19,493 nucleotides of DNA from Rhizobacter sp. (GTDB lineage: Bacteria; Pseudomonadota; Gammaproteobacteria; Burkholderiales; Burkholderiaceae_C), in assembly GCA_014380155.1 (NCBI GenBank), contig JACMKJ010000536.1:1-19493 (forward strand), read 5' to 3'. A program made the translations under genes and the position numbers. The notes beneath the pieces were generated by a model. That model did not search any database. It was given only the letters and a program-made list of their open reading frames with translations, and had not been told where the DNA came from. Shown here piece after piece: positions 7,216-13,914 of this stretch (position 1 is its first letter; every line of letters starts with the position of its first letter).

Positions 7216-8439
7216 TTAGGCGTGGGCAGCGCGCAGCTTCAGTGCAAACTCTTGAAGCGCTGCAACTCCGCTCTCCTCGGCCTTCTTGCACCACGCCTGA
7301 AGGTCAACCACCAGTTGCTCAGCCGACACATTGGTGCGCGTCCAGAGCAAGCGAAGTTCTTCGCGCATGGTGACCAACTTGCTCAGCGAGGGGCTGGAGT
7401 CGAGGACATTTTCCACCTGAGCCTTCAGGTGCGTTGGAATCTTGTCTGCATCGCGGTGCAGCCAACGGCGTGCCACACGCATGTCAGCCAGCTTCTTGCT
7501 GCCATGCGCGCCTTCCGCCTTGAGGCGCTTGACTTCAGCTCGGCAGGTGTCGCGCAAACCGCGCGCGTACTTGGCCATGACTTCGTAGCGGTTGGTGATC
7601 AGCGCTTCCAGCGTCTTGGAATCAGCCACCGGCTTGACGTCACCCATCTTGAGCATCGGCGGTGTCTTGCGAACCTTCGCCAGGCCCAGCATTTCCAGGC
7701 CACGGATGTAGACCCAGCCGATGTCGAACTCGTACTTTTTGACCGAGAACTTCGCGGAGGTCGCGTAGGTGTGATGGTTGTTGTGCAACTCTTCACCACC
7801 AATCAGGATGCCCCAGGGAATCACGTTGGTGCTGGCGTCTGCCGATTCGAAGTTGCGATAGCCCCAGTAGTGGCCGATGCCGTTGATGATGCCCGTGGCC
7901 ATGACGGGAATCCACGCCATCTGGATGGCCCAGACGGTGAGGCCGATGGCGCCGAAGAGCATCAGGTCGATAACCAGCATCAGCCCAACACCCTGCCATG
8001 CGAAGCGACTGTAGAGGTTGCGCTCGATCCAGTCGTCGGGCGTGCCATGGCCATATTTCTCCATGGTCTCCTTGTTCAGCGATTCGGCGCGGTACAACTC
8101 CGTGCCTTCGAGCAGCAGCTTCTTGATACCGCGCGTTTGCGGGCTGTGCGGGTCTTCTTCGGTCTCGCACTTTGCGTGGTGCTTGCGATGGATGGAGACA
8201 AACTCCTTGGTCACCATGCCGGTGCCGATCCAGAGCCAGAAGCGGAAGAAGTGGGAAGGAATCGCGTGCAGATCGAGCGCACGGTGCGATTGGGCACGAT
8301 GCAAGAAGATCGTGACTGAAGCAATCGTGATGTGGGTCGTCACCAGGGTGAACAGCAGAACTTGCCACCACGTCGATTCGACCAAACCATTGGCCAGCAA
8401 AGCGACCAACCCATTCCACAGCGACATCAATTCATTCAT
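7216..8439 (-). CDS. Membrane fatty-acid desaturase (acyl-CoA delta-9 type) with a C-terminal extension
   Basis: A 407-residue integral membrane di-iron enzyme that introduces a double bond into acyl chains. The three histidine boxes are present: HRAQSH (47-52), HRKHH (84-88) and HNNHH (219-223). Hydrophobic segments lie around 25-46, 65-80 and 150-190. Bacterial desaturases of this type often end near residue 270-300; here about 130 more, mostly helical and charged, residues follow (about 275-407). That tail resembles the C-terminal part of ISL3-type transposases (see findings). I chose the ATG at 8439 because AAGG lies 7 nt before it; a TTG one codon earlier is possible. The gene probably has its own promoter and is closed by the terminator at 7165-7196. 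The likely role is adjusting membrane fluidity, inferred from the family. Confidence 0.92.
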   Translation of the reverse strand: MNELMSLWNGLVALLANGLVESTWWQVLLFTLVTTHITIASVTIFLHRAQSHRALDLHAIPSHFFRFWLWIGTGMVTKEFVSIHRKHHAKCETEEDPHSPQTRGIKKLLLEGTELYRAESLNKETMEKYGHGTPDDWIERNLYSRFAWQGVGLMLVIDLMLFGAIGLTVWAIQMAWIPVMATGIINGIGHYWGYRNFESADASTNVIPWGILIGGEELHNNHHTYATSAKFSVKKYEFDIGWVYIRGLEMLGLAKVRKTPPMLKMGDVKPVADSKTLEALITNRYEVMAKYARGLRDTCRAEVKRLKAEGAHGSKKLADMRVARRWLHRDADKIPTHLKAQVENVLDSSPSLSKLVTMREELRLLWTRTNVSAEQLVVDLQAWCKKAEESGVAALQEFALKLRAAHA

Positions 8440-8477
8440 CAAATAGCCTTCAAACCGTCACGAAGACGAGAACATTG

Positions 8478-8483
8478 ATTGTA
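8478..8483 (-). promoter_or_regulatory. Possible -10 element (TACAAT) of the desaturase promoter
   Basis: On the minus strand TTACAATC lies about 40 nt upstream of the start codon, inside the 135-bp gap to rsmB. No good -35 is seen, so confidence is limited. The rest of the gap holds a weak hairpin (8494-8519) that might terminate rsmB transcripts. Confidence 0.4.
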
Positions 8484-8574
8484 AGTGAAGGCCCTCGGCC
8501 GATCTCCGAAAAAACCGAGTGATTTGCGTGCCACAGCTCTCTTAGTTGCCGCCGATCAGGCTTGGTTCAAGTGA

Positions 8575-9834
8575 TCACTGACGTTCCCAGACAGCGGCAA
8601 AGAATCCATCGGTACCGTGTCGGTGAGGCCACAGGCGCAGGAAATCGCCCCGAACCAGGCTCTCTGCCTGAGCAACATGGGCCTTTTCGAGCAGGGGCGC
8701 CACTGGCAAAGGCGTGAACTCCAGGCTGTGGGCTTCGCTGAAGGCCGCAGCGATGGCCTCGTTTTCGGTCTCCAGCAGGCTGCAGGTCGCGTAGACCAGC
8801 CTGCCGCCGGGCTTGAGCAAACGGGCCGCGCTGCCCAGGATTGCAGCTTGCTTTACACGCAATTCTTCGATGGACTGCGGAGATTGTCGCCATTTCAGGT
8901 CAGGGTTACGACGCAAAGTGCCCAAACCAGAGCAAGGCGCATCCACCAATACGCGGTCGATCTTGCCGGCGAGGCGCTTGATGCGGTCGTCACGCTCATG
9001 GGCGATCTGCACGGGGTAGACGTTCGACAGGCCGCTGCGAGCCAGCCGCGGTTTCAGGGCCGCCAGCCGATGCCCCGAGGTATCGAAGGCGTACAGCCGT
9101 CCGGTGTTGCGCATGGCCGCACCCAGCGCGAGGGTTTTGCCACCCGCACCGGCGCAAAAGTCGACCACCATCTCGCTGCGCTTGGCATCGGTGAGCAAGG
9201 CCAGCAGCTGGCTGCCTTCGTCTTGCACTTCGATCTCGCCCTTGCTGAAAACATCGAGCTTGTTGAGCGCAGGCTTGCCTTGAATGCGCAGGCCCCACGG
9301 CGAGTACGGCGTGGGCACCGCTTCGATGCGCCCGTCGGCCAAGGCCCTTTGCACGTCGTCGCGCTTGGCTTTGAAAGTGTTGACGCGCAAATCAAGCGGC
9401 GCGCTTTCGTTGAGGCTGTTGACGAGCGGCCAGAAGTCGTCGCCGATCGATGCCTTGAGCGTCTCGGCCAGCCACTCGGGCAGGTTGTGGCGCAGCTTCT
9501 CGGGCAACGTGGCGCGGTCCACCGTTTGCACCTGGGCCAGCCAGTGCTGCTCGGGCTCGGTGAGCGCCGCGCGCAAAAATCCTTCATTGCCTTGCCAGCC
9601 CAGCAAGGCCAGGCGGCGCTCCATTTCACCTTTGCCCGACTGCGCGAGATGCTGGAACAGCAGACGCTGACGCAGCACGGTGTAGGTGGTTTCGGCCAGC
9701 GTGTGACGTTCGCGTTGGCCCAGCTCGCGGTGGGTGCGAAAGAAGTCGGAGACCACACGGTCGGCGGGCGTGTCGAACTGCAAAACCTTGTTCAGCAGAT
9801 CGGTGGAAAGTTCGAGCAAGGCGTTGGGGTGCAT
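8575..9834 (-). CDS. rsmB: 16S rRNA (cytosine-C5) methyltransferase, RsmB family
   Basis: A 419-residue SAM-dependent RNA methyltransferase of the NOL1/NOP2/Sun family; RsmB makes m5C967 in 16S rRNA. The N-terminal part is helical and NusB-like, though weaker than in E. coli RsmB. The SAM site is DFCAGAGGK (225-233). The two catalytic cysteines stand in DAPCSGLG (C301) and YATCSLL (C351), followed by a HGTDGFFAA end motif. An alternative is another RsmB/RsmF-type paralog, since not all Sun-like proteins in this order have the same target. I prefer the ATG at 9834 (MHPNALLEL) because AAGGA precedes it; an earlier ATG at 9858 would overlap the divergent DUF1653 gene. Only 22 bp separate the two divergent start codons. 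Confidence 0.9.
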   Translation of the reverse strand: MHPNALLELSTDLLNKVLQFDTPADRVVSDFFRTHRELGQRERHTLAETTYTVLRQRLLFQHLAQSGKGEMERRLALLGWQGNEGFLRAALTEPEQHWLAQVQTVDRATLPEKLRHNLPEWLAETLKASIGDDFWPLVNSLNESAPLDLRVNTFKAKRDDVQRALADGRIEAVPTPYSPWGLRIQGKPALNKLDVFSKGEIEVQDEGSQLLALLTDAKRSEMVVDFCAGAGGKTLALGAAMRNTGRLYAFDTSGHRLAALKPRLARSGLSNVYPVQIAHERDDRIKRLAGKIDRVLVDAPCSGLGTLRRNPDLKWRQSPQSIEELRVKQAAILGSAARLLKPGGRLVYATCSLLETENEAIAAAFSEAHSLEFTPLPVAPLLEKAHVAQAESLVRGDFLRLWPHRHGTDGFFAAVWERQ

Positions 9835-9839
9835 GCCAC

Positions 9840-9846
9840 GATTATC
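9840..9846. promoter_or_regulatory. Possible shared -10 element for divergent rsmB and DUF1653 genes
   Basis: The sequence GATTATC reads GATTAT on the plus strand and GATAAT on the minus strand (complement of 9841-9846). Both lie within a few bases of their start codons, which would give very short or leaderless transcripts. The -35 regions are poor on both sides. Inference only. Confidence 0.3.
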
Positions 9847-9856
9847 CTTGCCGCCC

Positions 9857-10090
9857 ATGAGCGACCACGATTTGCCCCCGCTGCCCGAGACACCGCTTGG
9901 CCTCTACCGCCACTACAAGGGTGGTGAATACGAAGTGATCGGCGTTGCCCGCCACAGCGAAACGCTGGAGCCGCTGGTCGTCTACCGACCGCTCTACAAC
10001 CAGACGGGCTGGTGGGTCAGGCCCCACGCCATGTTCTTCGAAACCGGCAATTTCGACGGCGCCATGCGGCCTCGTTTCGAGCGCCTCTGA
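9857..10090 (+). CDS. DUF1653 domain protein
   Basis: A 77-residue soluble protein. The run LGLYRHYKGGEYEVIGVARH, followed by a YRPLYN and WWVRP stretch and an FRRP-like end (MRPRFERL), is the whole DUF1653 domain, a small beta-rich fold found alone in many proteobacteria. Its biochemical role is unknown. The ATG at 9857 gives MSDHDLPPLPETP; there is no good Shine-Dalgarno sequence. The stop lies 3 bp from the end of convergent purN, and the start is 22 bp from that of divergent rsmB. Confidence 0.88.
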   Translation: MSDHDLPPLPETPLGLYRHYKGGEYEVIGVARHSETLEPLVVYRPLYNQTGWWVRPHAMFFETGNFDGAMRPRFERL

Positions 10091-10093
10091 GGC

Positions 10094-10717
10094 CTACAGC
10101 AGCTGCGACTCACCAGCCAAGTGCGTGACCACGCCGCGCTCCACGCGCAGCAGGTCGTTCACCAGCCAGCGCACCGCGCGCGGGTACATCACATGCTCGC
10201 GCGCCAACACGCGCGTCGACAAGGTCACGTCGCTGTCACCGGGTAACACCGCCACCACCGCCTGGGCAATGATGGGCCCGTGATCGAGCTCGGCCGTCAC
10301 GAAGTGCACCGTGGCGCCAGCCGCCTTGCAACCGGCTTCGATGGCCCGGCGGTGCGTGTGCAAGCCAGTGAACGCAGGCAACAACGAGGGATGCACGTTC
10401 ACCATGCGCCCTTCGAACTGCTTCACGAAACCTGCGGTCAGGATGCGCATGAAGCCCGACAGCACCAACACATCCGGCGCAAAACCGTGTACCACGCGCG
10501 CCAACTCGGCATCAAAAGTGTCACGGTCGGCAAAGGCCTTGTGGTCGACCACCACGGTGGCGATGCCACGTGACTGAGCGAACTGCAAACCGCCCGCATC
10601 GGGCCGATTGCTGATGACGGCGGCAATGCGTGCGGGCCAGCCTTCGGTGGCGCACGCCTGGACAATGGCCTCCATGTTCGAGCCGCGTCCCGAGATCAAA
10701 ATCACAATGCTTTTCAT
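10094..10717 (-). CDS. purN: Phosphoribosylglycinamide formyltransferase PurN
   Basis: A 207-residue enzyme of purine synthesis that transfers a formyl group from 10-formyl-THF to GAR, giving FGAR. The N-terminus has the nucleotide-binding ISGRGSN (8-14). The active-site block is NVHPSLLPAF (N107, H109), with the later catalytic aspartate in ELDHGPIIAQ (D145). All three catalytic residues are present and the length is normal. The ATG at 10717 (MKSIVILISG) is the family start; the open frame continues upstream through the trpS promoter but without similarity. The gene is divergent from trpS, 58 bp apart, and a TACACT (complement of 10726-10731) may be its -10. It is convergent with the DUF1653 gene. 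Confidence 0.96.
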   Translation of the reverse strand: MKSIVILISGRGSNMEAIVQACATEGWPARIAAVISNRPDAGGLQFAQSRGIATVVVDHKAFADRDTFDAELARVVHGFAPDVLVLSGFMRILTAGFVKQFEGRMVNVHPSLLPAFTGLHTHRRAIEAGCKAAGATVHFVTAELDHGPIIAQAVVAVLPGDSDVTLSTRVLAREHVMYPRAVRWLVNDLLRVERGVVTHLAGESQLL

Positions 10718-10744
10718 CGGCCGGCAGTGTAGCGGTGGCCCCAA

Positions 10745-10750
10745 TACAAT
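10745..10750 (+). promoter_or_regulatory. -10 element (TACAAT) of the trpS promoter
   Basis: TACAAT in the context CCAATACAATCCG lies 25 bp before the trpS start, giving a leader of about 20 nt. The -35 is weak. No Trp leader peptide or attenuator is visible in this short gap. Confidence 0.55.
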
Positions 10751-10775
10751 CCGCCTCTTTCCCTCGTAAAACACC

Positions 10776-12089
10776 ATGACCGAACGCGCGTCACAACGTG
10801 TCTTGACCGGCATCACCACCTCCGGCACACCGCACCTCGGCAACTACGTGGGCGCCATTCGCCCGGCGATCAAGGCCAGCCTGGAGCCCGGTGTCGAGAG
10901 CTTCTTCTTTCTGGCCGATTACCACGCGCTGATCAAGTGCGACGACCCGGCGCGCATCGAACGTTCGCGCCTGGAGATTGCTGCCACCTGGCTCGCTGCG
11001 GGGCTCGACACCGACCGTGTCACCTTCTACCGCCAAAGCGACATTCCCGAGACACCCGAGCTCACCTGGCTGCTCACCTGCGTCACCGCCAAGGGTCAGA
11101 TGAACCGCGCGCACGCCTACAAGGCCGCGACCGATGCCAACCTCGCGATCGGCGAAGACATCGACGCCAACATCAACATGGGCCTGTACAGCTACCCCAT
11201 CCTGATGGCGGCTGACATCGTGCTGTTCAACGCCCACCGCGTGCCGGTCGGGCGTGACCAGGTGCAGCACATCGAGATGGCGCGCGACGTGGCGCAGCGC
11301 TTCAACCACCTGTTCGGCCAAGGCAAAGACATCTTCGTGCTGCCACGCGCCGAGATCGAAGAAGACGTGGCCATGCTGCCCGGGCTCGACGGCCGCAAGA
11401 TGTCCAAGAGCTACGACAACACCGTTCCGTTGTTCGAAGGCGGCCCCAAGGCGTTGAAAGAAGCGGTAGCCCGCATCGTTACCGACTCGCTCCTGCCCGG
11501 CGAGGCGAAAGACCCCGACAGCTCCGCGCTCGTCACCATCTACGACGCGTTTGCCACCGCCGACCAAAGAACAAGCTTGCGCACCGACTTGCGCGCCGGC
11601 CTCGGCTGGGGCGACGCCAAGCAGCGTGCCGTCGAGCTGATCGAGTCGCACGTGGGCCCGATGCGCGCCCGTTATGAAGAGCTGATGGCGCACCCCGAGC
11701 GGGTCGAAGACGCGCTGATGGCCGGCGCGGCCAAGGCGCGCGCTGTGGCCGAGCCGCTGATGCGCGAAGTGCGCCAGGCCGTGGGCCTGCGCAAGATGGT
11801 GGCCGCGCCCTCCGCCAAGAGCGGCAAGGCGGAACCGGGCAAGCAGGCCTTGCCGGTGTTCAAGCAATACCGCGAGGGCGATGGCCGCTTCCACTTCAAG
11901 TTCAGCGCCGCTGATGGCACGCTGTTGCTGCAAGGTGGCGGCTTTGCCGAAGGCCGCGAATCGGGCCTGCTCATCAAGCGCCTGAAGACCGAGGGCATCG
12001 CCGCCCTGCAAGGCGCGTTGGTCGAGGTGCTCGCGCCCTTGCCGCAGGTCGAAGCCGCCCTGAGCGCCCTCGCTGCCCAGGACGAGTGA
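10776..12089 (+). CDS. trpS: Tryptophan--tRNA ligase with C-terminal extension
   Basis: A 437-residue class I aminoacyl-tRNA synthetase that charges tRNA(Trp). The HIGH-type motif is TPHLGNYVG (18-26) and the second signature is KMSKS (208-212). PVGRDQVQHIEM, which shapes the Trp pocket, is also present. The usual enzyme is about 330-350 residues, and here about 100 extra residues follow. A basic, alanine-rich linker (about 340-365) leads to a compact domain reading FHFKFSAADGTLLLQGGGF, which looks like the YegP/DUF1508 fold. Similar extensions occur in other betaproteobacterial TrpRS as I recall, but the function is not known to me. A TACAAT -10 lies upstream. The next gene starts 5 bp after the stop, suggesting co-transcription. 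Confidence 0.95.
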   Translation: MTERASQRVLTGITTSGTPHLGNYVGAIRPAIKASLEPGVESFFFLADYHALIKCDDPARIERSRLEIAATWLAAGLDTDRVTFYRQSDIPETPELTWLLTCVTAKGQMNRAHAYKAATDANLAIGEDIDANINMGLYSYPILMAADIVLFNAHRVPVGRDQVQHIEMARDVAQRFNHLFGQGKDIFVLPRAEIEEDVAMLPGLDGRKMSKSYDNTVPLFEGGPKALKEAVARIVTDSLLPGEAKDPDSSALVTIYDAFATADQRTSLRTDLRAGLGWGDAKQRAVELIESHVGPMRARYEELMAHPERVEDALMAGAAKARAVAEPLMREVRQAVGLRKMVAAPSAKSGKAEPGKQALPVFKQYREGDGRFHFKFSAADGTLLLQGGGFAEGRESGLLIKRLKTEGIAALQGALVEVLAPLPQVEAALSALAAQDE

Positions 12090-12094
12090 GGCCC

Positions 12095-12529
12095 ATGGCC
12101 GGCATCCACGTCACCGACATCGAGTCCGCCATCAACTGGTGGCGCCAGCGCTCGCCCTCGCCCGACGGCATCACCGCCTGCCCCGAGGTGCTGGCGCTCG
12201 CCGAGACCTACGCGCTGATGGTGTACTACCGCGAGGCCGAGTGCGACGAAGACTCGATGCCGGCCAAGGCGCATGACGCCTGGCTCGCCTGGTACGCCAC
12301 CACGCCCGACGCGCCTTGCATCGCCATCTGCTCCACCAGCCAGGGTGACGACGTCTGCAAGGGTTGCGGGCGCACCTTCGACGAAGTGCAGCACTGGACA
12401 GTGATGAGCCCCGGCGAGAAGCGCAACACCTGGCGGCGTATCACGATGGACGGCACGGCCTGGCGTTTCAACCGCTACCGCGAACGTGCTGGCCTGAAAG
12501 AGTCGCCCACCGCCGAGGGCGCGGCTTGA
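12095..12529 (+). CDS. DUF3717 / DUF1289 two-domain protein
   Basis: A 144-residue soluble protein of unknown function. Residues 1-68 (IHVTDIESAINWWRQRSPS, then an ALAETYALMVYY stretch) look like DUF3717. Residues 73-125 are DUF1289, a small Cys-rich module with C75-x3-C79-x8-C88-x2-C91 (CIAIC, then CKGCGRT), probably binding zinc or a metal cluster, followed by the usual W..M...E+...W+ pattern. The two domains are often separate proteins. I chose the ATG at 12095; a GTG at 12086 overlapping the trpS stop is the alternative. The gene's TGA is the same site as the TTG start of the MATE gene (TTGA), so the two are probably translationally coupled. Confidence 0.82.
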   Translation: MAGIHVTDIESAINWWRQRSPSPDGITACPEVLALAETYALMVYYREAECDEDSMPAKAHDAWLAWYATTPDAPCIAICSTSQGDDVCKGCGRTFDEVQHWTVMSPGEKRNTWRRITMDGTAWRFNRYRERAGLKESPTAEGAA

Positions 12530-13899
12530 CACAGCACTCGCTGCTGGAGAGCGCCCGCCGCATCGCGCCCCTGGCCTGGCCGGTGTTCATCGGCCAACTC
12601 GCGGTGCTGGCCTTCAGCACGGTCGACACGGTGATGGTCGCGCGCTACGCCGCGCTCGATCTCGCCGCGCTCGCCGTGGGGGCCGCCGCCTACATCACCA
12701 TCTTTGTCGGCTTCATGGGCGTGGTGCTGGCCATCGGCCCGATCGCGGGCCAGTTGTTCGGCGCGAAGAAGCTGCACGAGGCTGGCGAACAACTGCACCA
12801 GGCCGTGTGGCTGGCGCTCGGCCTGTCGGTGCTGGGCAGCGCGTTGCTGCTGATGCCCGACCCGTTTCTCTACGCAGCGCAAACCCAGCCCGCGGTGGCC
12901 GAGAAGGTGCGCGCCTACCTGGGCTACCTCGCCATCGCGCTGCCACCTGCGCTGATCTTCCAGGCGTTTCGCGGTTTCAACACCGCGGTGTCGCGGCCCA
13001 AGATCGTGATGGTGCTGCAGCTCGTGGGCTTGTCGCTCAAGGTGCCACTGAATGCACTGCTGATCTATGGCATGCCGGCCTGGAGCGTGCCGTCGATGGG
13101 CGCGGCGGGCTGCGGCCTGGCGAGTGCCATCGTGATGTGGATGCAGCTGCTACTGGCCTGGTGGGTGCTGCGGCGCGACCCGTTCTACGCGCGCTTCGGC
13201 CTGCATGTGACCCACCTCGCCCGGCCCGCGTGGCGCAGCCTCAAGGAACTGCTGCGCCTGGGTTTGCCGATGGGCCTGTCGATCCTGATCGAGGTGACGG
13301 GCTTCACCTTCATGGCGATCTTCATCTCGCGCATCGGCGCCACCGCCGTGGCCGGCCACCAGCTCGCGGCCAACCTGGTGTCGCTGATGTTCATGATGCC
13401 GCTGGCGATTGCCAACGCCACCACCACGCTGGTAGCGCAGAGCATCGGCGCCAACGCGCCGCTGGATGCGCGGCGCCTGGGCTGGCACGGCCTGCAGCTC
13501 GGCACGCTGATCGCCGCCGTGCTCGGCACCTTGGTCTACCTCACTCGCGAGAGCGTGCTCGGGGCCTACACCAACAACCCGGTCATCATCGCCGCGGCCA
13601 TGCCACTGCTCGCCTGGGTGGCGGTGTTTCACATCGCCGACGCGGCGCAAACCATCGCCGCCTTCGTGATGCGCGCCTACCGCGTGGCCACGGTGCCGAT
13701 GGTGATCTACGCGGTGGCGCTATGGGGGGTGGGCTTGGGGGGCGGCTACGTGGTGGCCTTCAACGTGACCGGGCTCACACCGCCCTCTCTCCTGGGGGCG
13801 CCGGGCTTCTGGTCGGCCTCCGTCACCGGCCTGGTCTTGTCCGGCGTGGCGCTGTGCAGTTTCATGGCCTGGGTGTTGCGCCACAAAGCCCGCGCCTGA
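12526..13899 (+). CDS. MATE-family multidrug efflux transporter (NorM type)
   Basis: A 457-residue inner-membrane exporter with about 12 hydrophobic segments. The N-terminus reads ARRIAPLAWPVFIGQLAVLA, followed by STVDTVMVARYAALDLAALA and GPIAGQLFGAKK, which are MatE signature regions; the second MatE repeat begins near residue 245. Proteins of this group expel cationic drugs in exchange for Na+ or H+; the substrate is not predictable. The start is most likely TTG at 12526, overlapping the previous stop by 4 bp, because it gives the normal family length and no ATG lies nearby. The open frame further upstream lies inside the previous gene and is not homologous. The gene converges with the histidine kinase gene, 4 bp apart. 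Confidence 0.92.
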   Translation: MTQHSLLESARRIAPLAWPVFIGQLAVLAFSTVDTVMVARYAALDLAALAVGAAAYITIFVGFMGVVLAIGPIAGQLFGAKKLHEAGEQLHQAVWLALGLSVLGSALLLMPDPFLYAAQTQPAVAEKVRAYLGYLAIALPPALIFQAFRGFNTAVSRPKIVMVLQLVGLSLKVPLNALLIYGMPAWSVPSMGAAGCGLASAIVMWMQLLLAWWVLRRDPFYARFGLHVTHLARPAWRSLKELLRLGLPMGLSILIEVTGFTFMAIFISRIGATAVAGHQLAANLVSLMFMMPLAIANATTTLVAQSIGANAPLDARRLGWHGLQLGTLIAAVLGTLVYLTRESVLGAYTNNPVIIAAAMPLLAWVAVFHIADAAQTIAAFVMRAYRVATVPMVIYAVALWGVGLGGGYVVAFNVTGLTPPSLLGAPGFWSASVTGLVLSGVALCSFMAWVLRHKARA

Positions 13900-13914
13900 G
13901 CACTCAGGCGCGGG
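13889..13914. terminator. 26-bp inverted repeat spanning both stop codons of the convergent MATE and kinase genes
   Basis: Arms CCCGCGCCTGAG (13889-13900) and CTCAGGCGCGGG (13903-13914) with a 2-bp centre. Both TGA stops lie within it, and each protein ends in Arg-Ala as a result. There is no T-run, so it is not a classic intrinsic terminator, but it may mark or protect both 3' ends. Confidence 0.5.

Noticed and set aside
7135..8319. 394-codon plus-strand frame opposite the desaturase gene
   Set aside because: It begins inside the terminator cluster and mirrors the desaturase; no homology seen.
10791..12011. 406-codon open frame antisense to trpS
   Set aside because: High-GC shadow of a clear trpS gene; no ribosome binding site or family similarity.
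12364..12525. Upstream extension of the MATE frame into the DUF1289 gene
   Set aside because: The extra residues have no membrane or MATE character, and the normal family N-terminus begins just after TTG 12526.
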